Shown here piece after piece: positions 42,647-50,452 of a stretch of 64,000 nucleotides of DNA (the stretch's first letter is position 1; every line of letters begins with the position of its first letter). Under the pieces are notes generated by a model, which saw only the letters and a list, made by a program, of their open reading frames with translations, was not told where the DNA came from and did not search any database. This stretch comes from Buttiauxella izardii (GTDB taxonomy: Bacteria; Pseudomonadota; Gammaproteobacteria; Enterobacterales; Enterobacteriaceae), in contig NZ_QZWH01000014.1 in NCBI RefSeq assembly GCF_003601925.1, forward strand, positions 1 to 64,000, read 5' to 3'. Position numbers and translations under genes: made by a program.

Positions 42647-44017
42647 GTGTCTGTGTCTGTGAGTAAATCTATTATCGAAAAATACGTGCTGCCTACCGCG
42701 CTTAAAATCGCCGGGCAAAAGCACGTTCTGTCGGTACGTGACGGTATCATTCTGAATATGCCGTTTATGCTTATCGGCTCGTTTTTCCTGATTTTTGCCT
42801 ATCTTCCGGTGCCCGGTTACGGGCAGATGATGACCAACTTGTTCGGCCCAACGTGGCAGGAAAAGGTGCTCTACCCGGTTAAAGCGACTTACGACATCAT
42901 GGCGCTCATCTCCGCCTTTGGTATCGCGTATCGCCTGGCAGAAAAATACCGCACTATCGACCCGCTAACCGCAGGCGCAGTGTCTTTGGTCGCTTTTGTG
43001 ATGACCATTCCACAGCATATTATGTTTACTCCGGCAGCAGGTGGCGCAGCACAACTGGTGAAAGGCGTGATGCCTATGGGCCAGATTGGCAGTCAGGGGC
43101 TGTTCGTCGCGATTATTATCGCCCTGCTCTCCACCGAAATTTATCGCTTCATTCACAACCGCAACCTGGTTATCCGTATGCCAGAAGGCGTGCCGCCTGC
43201 GGTGGCAAAATCGTTCCTGGCACTGATTCCTGGCTTCTGTGTTTTAGCGGTGGTTCTGGCGCTGCGCCTGTTGGTTGAAGCCACTCCGTTTGGCGACATC
43301 AACACAATGATTACCGATCTGGTCGGCATTCCGATGAGCCATGTAGGCGGCTCCTTGCCAGGGATGATTATCTCGGTATTGCTGATTGGGATTTTGTGGA
43401 TGCTGGGCCTGCACGGCGACACCATCGTGCTGGTGTTTATCCGCCCGGTCTGGCTGAGCAACATGTCTGAAAACCTCGAAGCGTTTCAGAATGGCCTGCC
43501 GATTCCGCACATTATCACGCAGCAATTTTACGACTTGTGGATTGCCCCTGGCGGCACCGGCGCGTTGTTAGGCCTGGTGATATTTATGATTATCCGCAGC
43601 CGCAGTGCGCAGATGAAACAGCTCGGTAAAATCGCCGCCCCAGGCAGCCTGTTTAACATCAGCGAACCGATGGTGTTCGGCATTCCCATCGTCATGAACC
43701 CGTATCTGGTGGTGCCGTTTATTCTGACACCCGTGGTATTGGTGATTGTTTCTTACATCGCGATGACCACTGGACTGGTGGCAAAACCTGCGGGGATCGC
43801 CCTGCCATTTACCACGCCAATTGTGGTCAGCGGATACCTTGCAACGGGCGGGCATATTTCAGGTTCGATACTGCAAATTGTGAACCTCGGGATTTCGCTG
43901 GTGATGTATTACCCGTTCTTCCGCATCTGGGATAACCTGAAATATCGCGAAGAACAGGCGAGTAAATCACAGAAAGAAGCGGCGGTTACGCCGGTGACTG
44001 AGCAGATTACGTCTTAA
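42647..44017 (+). CDS. PTS lactose/cellobiose-type IIC
   Basis: Integral membrane sugar channel of 456 aa with about ten helices. CelB/ChbC-family features: LSVRDGIILNMPFMLIGSFF, GLHGDTIVLVFIRPVWLSN, GGTGALLGLVIFM and FNISEPMVFGIPIVMNP, the signature shared by IIC proteins of this class. The start is a GTG; three in-frame GTG codons (42647, 42653, 42659) follow AAGGGGG, and 42653 or 42659 has better spacing. With the IIB and GH4 genes it forms a beta-glucoside uptake operon controlled by the RpiR gene upstream. Confidence 0.92.
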   Translation: MSVSVSKSIIEKYVLPTALKIAGQKHVLSVRDGIILNMPFMLIGSFFLIFAYLPVPGYGQMMTNLFGPTWQEKVLYPVKATYDIMALISAFGIAYRLAEKYRTIDPLTAGAVSLVAFVMTIPQHIMFTPAAGGAAQLVKGVMPMGQIGSQGLFVAIIIALLSTEIYRFIHNRNLVIRMPEGVPPAVAKSFLALIPGFCVLAVVLALRLLVEATPFGDINTMITDLVGIPMSHVGGSLPGMIISVLLIGILWMLGLHGDTIVLVFIRPVWLSNMSENLEAFQNGLPIPHIITQQFYDLWIAPGGTGALLGLVIFMIIRSRSAQMKQLGKIAAPGSLFNISEPMVFGIPIVMNPYLVVPFILTPVVLVIVSYIAMTTGLVAKPAGIALPFTTPIVVSGYLATGGHISGSILQIVNLGISLVMYYPFFRIWDNLKYREEQASKSQKEAAVTPVTEQITS

Positions 44018-44030
44018 TAAAATTGATCAA

Positions 44031-44065
44031 TCGCCGGATAAGAAATCACAACTTTTATCCGGCGA
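44031..44065. terminator. Terminator between PTS operon and toxin-antitoxin pair
   Basis: TCGCCGGATAA and TTATCCGGCGA give an eleven-base perfect stem after the IIC stop, before the convergent antitoxin gene. It can work in both directions. Confidence 0.65.
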
Positions 44066-44070
44066 GTGAT

Positions 44071-44430
44071 TTAAGCCACTGCGTCATCTGAATTAAATTC
44101 GATGTGGATCCGCTCATAGGGCAGCGAAATTTTCTCTCCACTTTTGTTAATCACCCCACCACTCAGCAACGCCTGAACATCGTTATAAACGCCACGAAAA
44201 TCACGATTCACTAGTCGCGCCAACTCACGGATAGAGACAGGTTCAGCCCCTTCCATGGTTTTAATTATTTGCCAACGATTTGGTGCCAGCATGGTTTTTG
44301 CGAGCTGTTCGACGGTAGGAAATATCAGTTCCGCACTGACAATGCTTCCGGACATTGCCCGCGCAGCCTCTATTTTTGCCAACTGAAAGGCCTCATTTAT
44401 TGTCATCACCCGAACGGTTAACGTTCTCAT
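44071..44430 (-). CDS. Antitoxin, HTH DNA-binding protein (TumA/HVO_A0114 type)
   Basis: Protein of 119 aa with a C-terminal winged helix-turn-helix (NRWQIIKTMEGAEPVSIREL, NRDFRGVYNDVQALLSGGVI), the form seen in HVO_A0114-type regulators that pair with TumE toxins. It starts two bases after the toxin stop, so the two genes are coupled, with the toxin first. It should bind the toxin and repress the shared promoter, probably at the palindrome 44730-44749. No transmembrane or signal segment. Confidence 0.8.
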   Translation of the reverse strand: MRTLTVRVMTINEAFQLAKIEAARAMSGSIVSAELIFPTVEQLAKTMLAPNRWQIIKTMEGAEPVSIRELARLVNRDFRGVYNDVQALLSGGVINKSGEKISLPYERIHIEFNSDDAVA

Positions 44431-44432
44431 TT

Positions 44433-44714
44433 TTACCTCCTCAGAAGGTTAATTTCAGCCTGAAAACTGTCGATAAGATTTTCAATGGTGGTAAACGTCA
44501 CCGGAAATTCTTGTCCGCTGAAATGCTTGTGGTCGCCTTTGCCCCGCTCGTTGTCGTAACGCAAAACGCACTCATCGTTAACGATGTAAGCCAAACTGTA
44601 TTTGTACTGATGAGCGCTGCCTAATATCGAGGGGTCGACCAACAGTATCCGCAGCATTGCAAAAGCATTTTCCGCAATATGTATCCTTAAATGCAGCAGT
44701 TCGGTCGCTGGCAT
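44433..44714 (-). CDS. TumE-family toxin
   Basis: Protein of 93 aa from ATG 44714, preceded by AAGGA at good spacing; the longer frame from 44750 would run through the operator. The core KYSLAYIVNDECVLRYDNERGKGDHKHF is characteristic of the TumE/DUF6516 family, in which a conserved DNERGKGDHKH stretch is diagnostic. TumE-type toxins are believed to act on RNA or translation, though the target varies. Paired with the downstream HTH antitoxin. Confidence 0.8.
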   Translation of the reverse strand: MPATELLHLRIHIAENAFAMLRILLVDPSILGSAHQYKYSLAYIVNDECVLRYDNERGKGDHKHFSGQEFPVTFTTIENLIDSFQAEINLLRR

Positions 44715-44729
44715 GAAATCTGTCCTTAG

Positions 44730-44749
44730 TGATGTAAACACTAACATCA
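44730..44749. promoter_or_regulatory. Candidate operator of the toxin-antitoxin pair
   Basis: TGATGT-N8-ACATCA is a perfect six-base palindrome 16 bases upstream of the toxin start, a likely site for antitoxin autoregulation. Confidence 0.5.
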
Positions 44750-44851
44750 ATCTTAGAGTGATGAATAGAGTTACATCTTAGAACGAGATTATTTTTTTAT
44801 GCGCACACCGTTACTGAGTTGCGAGGAGGCTTCCTGATTTTCATCCGACGG

Positions 44852-46462
44852 CTAAATTTCCATATAACCCAAACGCCTACGCGCCCGGAACGCGGGTTTT
44901 AATATCGCCTTCGCCATCGCTTCGCCCATTTCGGCACTCACCGTCAGCCCCTGCACGAAAGGTTTATCGTGCATCAGATACGGCAATGCGCCAAACGCGA
45001 TACGCCCGCGAACACTGGCGGGTTCGAGCAAGGTGTAGTCGTTGCCGACTTCGGGAATGTCATCGCCGGTGGTTTCGAGTTGTTGGCGTAATGAAGGGAA
45101 TGGCAAGTCTTTGGTCTTTAGCGGCTTTTGTCCGCGAGCATCAATAAATATTTCAAACTCGTAGACGTTTTCGTCAGTCGAAATCACCGTCTGGTGCTCG
45201 TTGATCTCAAGCTTATAATCTTGCCCGAGGGCGAGAATGCTGATGATCCCAGCTTCACGCAAGGCCAGTAATCGGCGAATAGATTGCGAGGGGATCGCCG
45301 CGTAATTGTCGATAAACACCCGCGCAAGCCCGGCGCTGAAGCGTTTGCTGTCCTGCTCAGAAAGATGCGGAACAATCTCCTGCACCACTTCGTGTAAGCG
45401 CAAAATGGTGTACCGCCACGGCACAGTTTTACGGTCGCGTTTGTTGCGTTCAACTTCTCGCAGGTTTGATTCCGCCCAGCGGAACGGGCCGTGTGCTTTG
45501 CGGTCGGCAAACCAGGCCTCGGTAAAACTTTCCACATTGAGTGAGTTTAGGGAAATGCGTTTGCTCCATGCCGGATCGGCAAGTTCAATTTCCTCAACCA
45601 TCAGGCTAAACACCCGGTCGAGCAGGCCTTCTTCGCCGCGAGCAATTTCGTTTTCAATCGCCTGTTCCGTCACCACGGACAGCGGTTCATAGGGAATCGG
45701 GCAGTAGAAATCAGCCTCCGGCAGAATGCCGGAACGGGACATCAATGTGATACTCAGCCCCTCGCAACCCTTATCAAGCCTGAATTCGACACGATCTTCG
45801 TCGGTTTCGAAAAATTCGCCATGCTGAATCACCACTGCCATGGCCGCATCAATACCGCTCAGAGACGTGCCCATAATGCCGACTTTGCTGGCCGGGATTT
45901 TCGCTTCCATCAACCCGGACCACGGGCTTGGGAAGTACGTCCGCGCCGCAGGATCTTCTTCCGGCCAGACGTGCCCGGTGGCAATCACCGCAAGCTCAAA
46001 AAGCTCTGAAACCGGACTTTCCTCCACCCACAGCCTGACACCTTCTGGCGTCACTTCCAGGTCGGTGACCTGGCAAGATTCATGCACCTGAATATCAAAG
46101 CCCTGTTTTTTGGCTTGCTCAACTAACTGCAAAAATTGGTCGCGGAAATATTCACCCAACAAAATGCGCGGCAGAAATTGCCGGACATGCAATGACGAAT
46201 GCTCAACGCCATAACGCGCCAGATAGCCTTCGCTTTGGCTTCTAAGCCAGTCGATATAGGTCGAAAATATGGGGGGGATTTCGATACTGGCGATATTCGC
46301 CAGCATCATTCGCGAGTTATCTTCATCGCTGTACGGCATGCCGACCCCCGCTTCACGGGCTTGTTCGTAAACCGCAATAGACAGAGGTTCGTTGTTTTTA
46401 AGAAGGGAGTAAAAGGTATAAATCCCCGTTGGCCCCGCACCGATAATCGCTACCTTTTTCAT
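44852..46462 (-). CDS. ydhS: FAD/NAD(P)-binding protein, YdhS-like
   Basis: Flavoprotein of 536 aa, the length of E. coli YdhS (534). The dinucleotide-binding motif VAIIGAGPTGIYTFYSLL opens the protein; an HcnB/SidA-like core includes GVGMPYSDEDNSRMMLANIA, VGIMGTSLSGIDAAMAV (second GxGxxG-type site) and ELAVIATGHVWPE. The ATG-rich middle and the C-terminal LTVSAEMGEAMAKAIL are as in the family. The reaction is unknown; oxidoreduction of a small metabolite or protein is likely. It stands alone, tail-to-head with the ion channel gene. Confidence 0.85.
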   Translation of the reverse strand: MKKVAIIGAGPTGIYTFYSLLKNNEPLSIAVYEQAREAGVGMPYSDEDNSRMMLANIASIEIPPIFSTYIDWLRSQSEGYLARYGVEHSSLHVRQFLPRILLGEYFRDQFLQLVEQAKKQGFDIQVHESCQVTDLEVTPEGVRLWVEESPVSELFELAVIATGHVWPEEDPAARTYFPSPWSGLMEAKIPASKVGIMGTSLSGIDAAMAVVIQHGEFFETDEDRVEFRLDKGCEGLSITLMSRSGILPEADFYCPIPYEPLSVVTEQAIENEIARGEEGLLDRVFSLMVEEIELADPAWSKRISLNSLNVESFTEAWFADRKAHGPFRWAESNLREVERNKRDRKTVPWRYTILRLHEVVQEIVPHLSEQDSKRFSAGLARVFIDNYAAIPSQSIRRLLALREAGIISILALGQDYKLEINEHQTVISTDENVYEFEIFIDARGQKPLKTKDLPFPSLRQQLETTGDDIPEVGNDYTLLEPASVRGRIAFGALPYLMHDKPFVQGLTVSAEMGEAMAKAILKPAFRARRRLGYMEI

Positions 46463-46558
46463 CTAACCTCACCCTTTTTATTCACCACATTCCTGGTTTA
46501 AGAATAGGTTCACTCGAGGATTTCTGACAACTTATCGGCAGCATAAACATCAATGTAT

Positions 46559-47002
46559 TCAGTCGGTTCTTATTTTCCCCACCTGCTTACGAATATGCTG
46601 CTGCAACACCGCCAGCATACTCGCACCGGACAAACCAATCATCAGCGCGCCGTTCACCGCTTCCAGCGGGCCGAGCAGTTTCCATTTTGCACTCATCACA
46701 ATATCGCCATAACCCAGCGTGGCGAAGTTGACGCCCGAGTGATACACCGCCTCATGCAGGTTGGAAAACTCTCCCAGCCACAGGAACAACACGCCCCACA
46801 GCATGATTTGCAGCAGGTTTCCCATCAACACGATAGTGATAATGCCGAACAGCGCCAGCACGCCCACCCACATACCTTCGCGCTGATGAAAGTGTTTGAT
46901 ATAAAAACGAATGCTCCACACCGCCACCCACGATTGCAGCAGCATATTACACAGAATGACGGGCATTCCCGTTAGCAAAACCAGCAGCATTTCATTCTCC
47001 AC
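46559..47002 (-). CDS. Two-helix potassium channel protein
   Basis: Small ion channel of 147 aa. Hydrophobic segments at residues 5-30, 45-75 and 110-130 surround a pore loop FATLGYGDI, a variant of the K+ selectivity filter TVGYGD. It lacks a cytoplasmic RCK/TrkA domain and a voltage sensor, so it resembles Ion_trans_2 stand-alone subunits that assemble as tetramers. It lies 22 bases before the AI-2E family gene end on the same strand, in one transcription unit downstream of it. Confidence 0.85.
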   Translation of the reverse strand: MENEMLLVLLTGMPVILCNMLLQSWVAVWSIRFYIKHFHQREGMWVGVLALFGIITIVLMGNLLQIMLWGVLFLWLGEFSNLHEAVYHSGVNFATLGYGDIVMSAKWKLLGPLEAVNGALMIGLSGASMLAVLQQHIRKQVGKIRTD

Positions 47003-47024
47003 GGACGCTTAGGGCGACCGCATC

Positions 47025-48137
47025 TCACCGAGCATCTTGCCCGCGCAAGGTTGGGCCAGATGGGCCTTGATTCACCCACGCCATGAAGATTTGATAACCG
47101 ATGGACAGTAGCGTCGCACCGATAAACATCCCGAGAATGCCGTTGGTTGCCATTCCGCCCAGCGCTCCAAGCAGCACCACCGGCATTGGCACATCAACAC
47201 CGCGCCCCAGCAACATCGGTTTGAGCACGTTGTCTGCCATCCCAGCGACAATCAGCAAGATGGTATAGACGACGTTCATCGCCGTTCCGTGGTCGCCCGT
47301 CATCCACATAATGGCGATAGCCGGGCCGGTGACGAGAATCACCGGAACCTGGGCAATCCCCAGAATCAACGCAAGGACAAAGAAAACCCCCACCGCCGGG
47401 ATGCCCGCGATAGCCATCACAATCCCGGCCAGCAAGGCCTGGATAAACGCCACTCCGATAACTCCCATCGCCACCGCGCGAATGGTGCCGGTGCACAGGC
47501 GGGTCAGCGCCGGGCCTCGGCTTTCATCAGTAATACGCGTGGCGATACTGGTGGCGCTCACGGCACCCGCAGCGCCATAAGCCATCATCACTCCCGCGAC
47601 AATAAACGAGAAAACAAAACCAATAATGCCGCCGCTCATACTGGCCAGAATAGTCAGCACATGGCGCATGATTTCCCCGATTTGCGGGCCGTAGCTTTTC
47701 ACTAAAGCGGGCAAATCCGTCGAGGCTTTCAACCACACGACATAGATTTTTTCGCCGACAACGGGGATCACCATGACACGGTCTGAAGGCGGTGGGATCA
47801 CCAGGCTGTCGTGGGTTATTTTGCTAATCAGCACGCTCACGCTATCGCCCAAAGAAGTAATCATGGCAATAGTCGGTAACACGATGAGTAATACGCCCAG
47901 CAGCACCAGAACGGTTGCCGCCAGGCCTTGTTTATTGCCCATGCGCGAAGCAAAACTCTGATGCAGCGGATATAACGTCACCGCCAGAATAAGCGCCCAC
48001 AGCAGCATATTCATAAACGGTGAGATAACGGTAAAACAGAAAGAGGCCAGGGCGAGGATTAGACCAAACTTGATAAACATGTCGAGAAAGCGGGCAACCA
48101 GTCTTTTCTCGGCCAGGACAGGATCGTTAATTTCCAT
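47025..48137 (-). CDS. AI-2E (UPF0118) family membrane protein
   Basis: Membrane protein of 370 aa with seven to eight hydrophobic segments, typical of the AI-2 exporter-like/UPF0118 family (YdiK, TqsA, PerM). Visible features: MNMLLWALILAVTLYPLH near the first helices, a periplasmic region around 110-150, and GIPAVGVFFVLALILGIAQV followed by VLKPMLLGRGVDVPMPVVLL and GMFIGATLLSIGYQIF at the end. Members transport autoinducer-2 or ions such as Na+(Li+)/H+; I cannot tell which. First gene of a unit with the K+ channel. Confidence 0.85.
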   Translation of the reverse strand: MEINDPVLAEKRLVARFLDMFIKFGLILALASFCFTVISPFMNMLLWALILAVTLYPLHQSFASRMGNKQGLAATVLVLLGVLLIVLPTIAMITSLGDSVSVLISKITHDSLVIPPPSDRVMVIPVVGEKIYVVWLKASTDLPALVKSYGPQIGEIMRHVLTILASMSGGIIGFVFSFIVAGVMMAYGAAGAVSATSIATRITDESRGPALTRLCTGTIRAVAMGVIGVAFIQALLAGIVMAIAGIPAVGVFFVLALILGIAQVPVILVTGPAIAIMWMTGDHGTAMNVVYTILLIVAGMADNVLKPMLLGRGVDVPMPVVLLGALGGMATNGILGMFIGATLLSIGYQIFMAWVNQGPSGPTLRGQDAR

Positions 48138-48477
48138 GGTGACGTTATTCCAGGTGGTTGTGACAATCGTAAGTATCCGGGCTCAGCGTAAAATACGTAG
48201 CCTGGGAATAATCCCGTACTCCATTAGATTCAATAATCAGACAGCAGCAAAAATCGCAGCGCATATTCAATGTGTAGCCCATATCAAAGCAATTTATTTT
48301 TTATTTAATAAAAAACGATATTTTTATAAAGCCATGCGGGCTCGTTGTTTGTGGCTGATTAATGACTAAAAAAGGCACAAATGGTCCCTTCCTTAAAGTG
48401 GCAAGAAACAGTTCTGTGAACCATAGTCTAGGAGTAAGGAAAACATTTATCTTCCATAATCACAGATGAGGTTCGTC
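48138..48477. other. Intergenic region upstream of the DUF1471 gene
   Basis: This 340-base gap has no gene that I can support. The central part is AT-rich (48290-48330) and probably holds the promoters of the divergent AI-2E and DUF1471 genes. GGAGTAAGGAAAA lies about 35 bases before the ATG at 48478 and a GAGGT just before it gives the ribosome binding site. Confidence 0.5.
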
Positions 48478-48756
48478 ATGAAGATAGCTAAGGGCATGTT
48501 GGTAGCATTAACGTTAGGTGCAGTATCGTTCAGTGCTTTATCGGCTGAGCTGTTGACGAAAGAAGCGTACAACGATCATAAAGATCAGTACGTAAAAGTG
48601 GGAACCATCACCACTTCGGGTGAAACGGCTCCAAGTGATGCCAAAGAAGAACTCTCTAAAAAAGCAGATGAGCTTGGCGGGCAATTTTACGTTGTGACCT
48701 CAGCGGATACTGAGAACAAGATTCACGGCACCGCAGACGTTTACAAGAAAAAATAA
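48478..48756 (+). CDS. Periplasmic DUF1471 protein (YdgH/BhsA/McbA family)
   Basis: Secreted protein of 92 aa. Signal peptide MKIAKGMLVALTLGAVSFSALSA with cleavage after LSA; mature part about 70 residues with the family pattern VGTITTSGETAPSDAKEELS and GGQFYVVTSADTENKIHGTADVYK. Enterobacteria carry many paralogues (BhsA, McbA, YhcN, YjfN), which respond to stress, copper, acid or biofilm signals. Start 48478 follows GAGGTTCGTC; the upstream in-frame ATG at 48466 is less likely. Followed by its own terminator. Confidence 0.92.
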   Translation: MKIAKGMLVALTLGAVSFSALSAELLTKEAYNDHKDQYVKVGTITTSGETAPSDAKEELSKKADELGGQFYVVTSADTENKIHGTADVYKKK

Positions 48757-48788
48757 GCGCAACACCGCTAACCAAACTGACTAATAAA

Positions 48789-48819
48789 GAATGAGCAACG
48801 CTGTTGCTCATTCTGTTCT
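48789..48819 (+). terminator. Terminator of the DUF1471 gene
   Basis: GAATGAGCAA and TTGCTCATTC form a ten-base stem with a five-base loop followed by TGTTCTC, 32 bases after the stop codon. Confidence 0.75.
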
Positions 48820-48907
48820 CCATCAAAGCTAAGTCGCATTCTTCCCCGTAAATACCCTATACTTTGCCATCCTGGCTATTTGATATTTCTGATTGATATA
48901 CCTAAAT

Positions 48908-50368
48908 ATGTATATATCAACCCGCTTTAGAATTGTGATTCACCTTTGTGCGTTTCTGGTAGTTCTATACAGTTTGACCATGATCCCGCCCATGTTGCTG
49001 GCTTTAGTCGAAAAAGAACGCAGTCTGTTTGGCTTTCTTTATACCTTTATCATCACTTTTACTCTTGGAAGCTTGTGCTGGGTGATGACCGGCAAGTCCA
49101 ATATTCAGCTCGAAACTCGCGATGGATTTATCATCATCGTCATGTTTTGGCTGCTGTTTTCGGTGATCAGCGCCATGCCGCTGTGGCTTGATGACAGCTA
49201 TAACGTCTCTTTAGCAGATGCCATATTTGAAGGGGTTTCGGGGATAACCACCACCGGAGCGACTGTTTTCAATGATGTTGGCCATTTGCCCAAGTCGATT
49301 CTTTATTATCGCGCGCAGCTCAACTTCGTCGGTGGCCTCGGTGTCATCGTGCTGGCAGTTGCCGTGCTACCGCTGCTCGGTATTGGGGGCATGAAACTTT
49401 ATCAGTCCGAAATGCCTGGGCCATTTAAAGAAGAGCGTCTCACCCCACGCCTCGCGGATACCGCCAAAAGCCTGTGGCTGACTTATTTACTGCTCGGCGG
49501 CGCATGTACTATTGCGTACAAGCTCGCAGGAATGCCGTTCTTCGATGCGCTTTGCCACGGCCTTTCTACCGTCTCATTAGGCGGATTTTCGACGCGAACA
49601 GAAAGCATCGGCTTTTATGACAGTTACGCCATCGAACTGGTCGCTGGGGCATTTTCATTGCTCTCCGCCATCAACTTCACGCTCTATTTTGTCGCCCTCG
49701 CGCGGCGTAGCATCAAACCGTTCCTGAAAAGTGCCGAGCTAAAGTTCTTCCTGTTAGTCGCAAGCGTGGTGATTTTAATCATCACACTCGAAGTCTGGCG
49801 CGCCGGGATGTACGCGCTGCCCGCTTCTTTCGTTCACGCCTTTTTTCTCACCAGCTCAATGATTACCGACAACGGGCTGTCGACCAGCGATTACGCCTCC
49901 TGGCCGGTACACACCATCGTCCTGCTGCTATCGGCCAGTTTCTTTGGCGGCTGCGTAGGGTCTACGTGCGGCGGGATCAAAGCGCTGCGTTTCCTGGTGT
50001 TATTCAAACAGACTCGCCATGAAGTCCATCAACTTGCCCACCCACGCGCGATTATGAGTATCCGCATCGGCAATTCGCCGGTGAACGACCGGGTATTACG
50101 CTCGGTGTGGAGCTTTTTCTTTCTCTACGTGGTGTGCACGATCTTTTTTATCTGGATGCTGAATTTACAGGGCTATGACTTATTAACTTCCTTCGCCACC
50201 GTCGCCGCCTGTATTAATAATATGGGGTTAGGTTTTGGCGAAACGGCGGCGGGTTTTGGGACGTTAAGTGACAGTGCGAAATATTTAATGTGCGCGGCGA
50301 TGTTATTAGGACGACTTGAGATTTATCCCGTATTGATTTTGTTTTCCAGGACGTTCTGGCGGAGTTAA
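48908..50368 (+). CDS. trkG: Potassium uptake protein TrkG
   Basis: TrkH/TrkG-type K+ channel subunit of 486 aa; E. coli TrkG has 485. The four pore-loop regions of this superfamily are seen as SGITTTGATV, STVSLGGFST, SSMITDNGLST and ACINNMGLGF, each with the filter glycine. The phrases NFVGGLGVIVLAVAVLPLLGIGG and SSFFGGCVGSTCGGIK-like SFFGGCVGSTCGGIK are closer to TrkG than TrkH. It needs the cytoplasmic NAD-binding protein TrkA, encoded elsewhere. ATG 48908 fits the family start better than 48893. In K-12 trkG sits in the Rac prophage; here there are no phage genes around it. Confidence 0.92.
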   Translation: MYISTRFRIVIHLCAFLVVLYSLTMIPPMLLALVEKERSLFGFLYTFIITFTLGSLCWVMTGKSNIQLETRDGFIIIVMFWLLFSVISAMPLWLDDSYNVSLADAIFEGVSGITTTGATVFNDVGHLPKSILYYRAQLNFVGGLGVIVLAVAVLPLLGIGGMKLYQSEMPGPFKEERLTPRLADTAKSLWLTYLLLGGACTIAYKLAGMPFFDALCHGLSTVSLGGFSTRTESIGFYDSYAIELVAGAFSLLSAINFTLYFVALARRSIKPFLKSAELKFFLLVASVVILIITLEVWRAGMYALPASFVHAFFLTSSMITDNGLSTSDYASWPVHTIVLLLSASFFGGCVGSTCGGIKALRFLVLFKQTRHEVHQLAHPRAIMSIRIGNSPVNDRVLRSVWSFFFLYVVCTIFFIWMLNLQGYDLLTSFATVAACINNMGLGFGETAAGFGTLSDSAKYLMCAAMLLGRLEIYPVLILFSRTFWRS

Positions 50369-50376
50369 TTATCAGA

Positions 50377-50415
50377 CAGAACGGGCATAAATGGTGGATG
50401 ACGCTGCCCGTTCTG
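50377..50415. terminator. Inverted repeat after trkG
   Basis: CAGAACGGGCA and TGCCCGTTCTG form an eleven-base perfect stem in the gap between convergent trkG and yahJ. The loop is 17 bases, so it may be a bidirectional terminator of modest strength. Confidence 0.5.
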
Positions 50416-50445
50416 GGGTAGCTCGGATAAGCGCCAGCGTCATCC
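50396..50445. repeat. REP-like element
   Basis: GGATGACGCTG and CAGCGTCATCC are eleven-base inverted arms with GCTCGGATAAGCG between, the usual enterobacterial REP pattern. It overlaps the inverted repeat after trkG. Confidence 0.65.
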
Positions 50446-50452
50446 GACAAAA

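Noticed and set aside
46553-46975. His/Gln-rich plus-strand frame opposite the K+ channel gene
   Set aside because: Antisense shadow; the minus-strand frame has the K+ filter and membrane segments.
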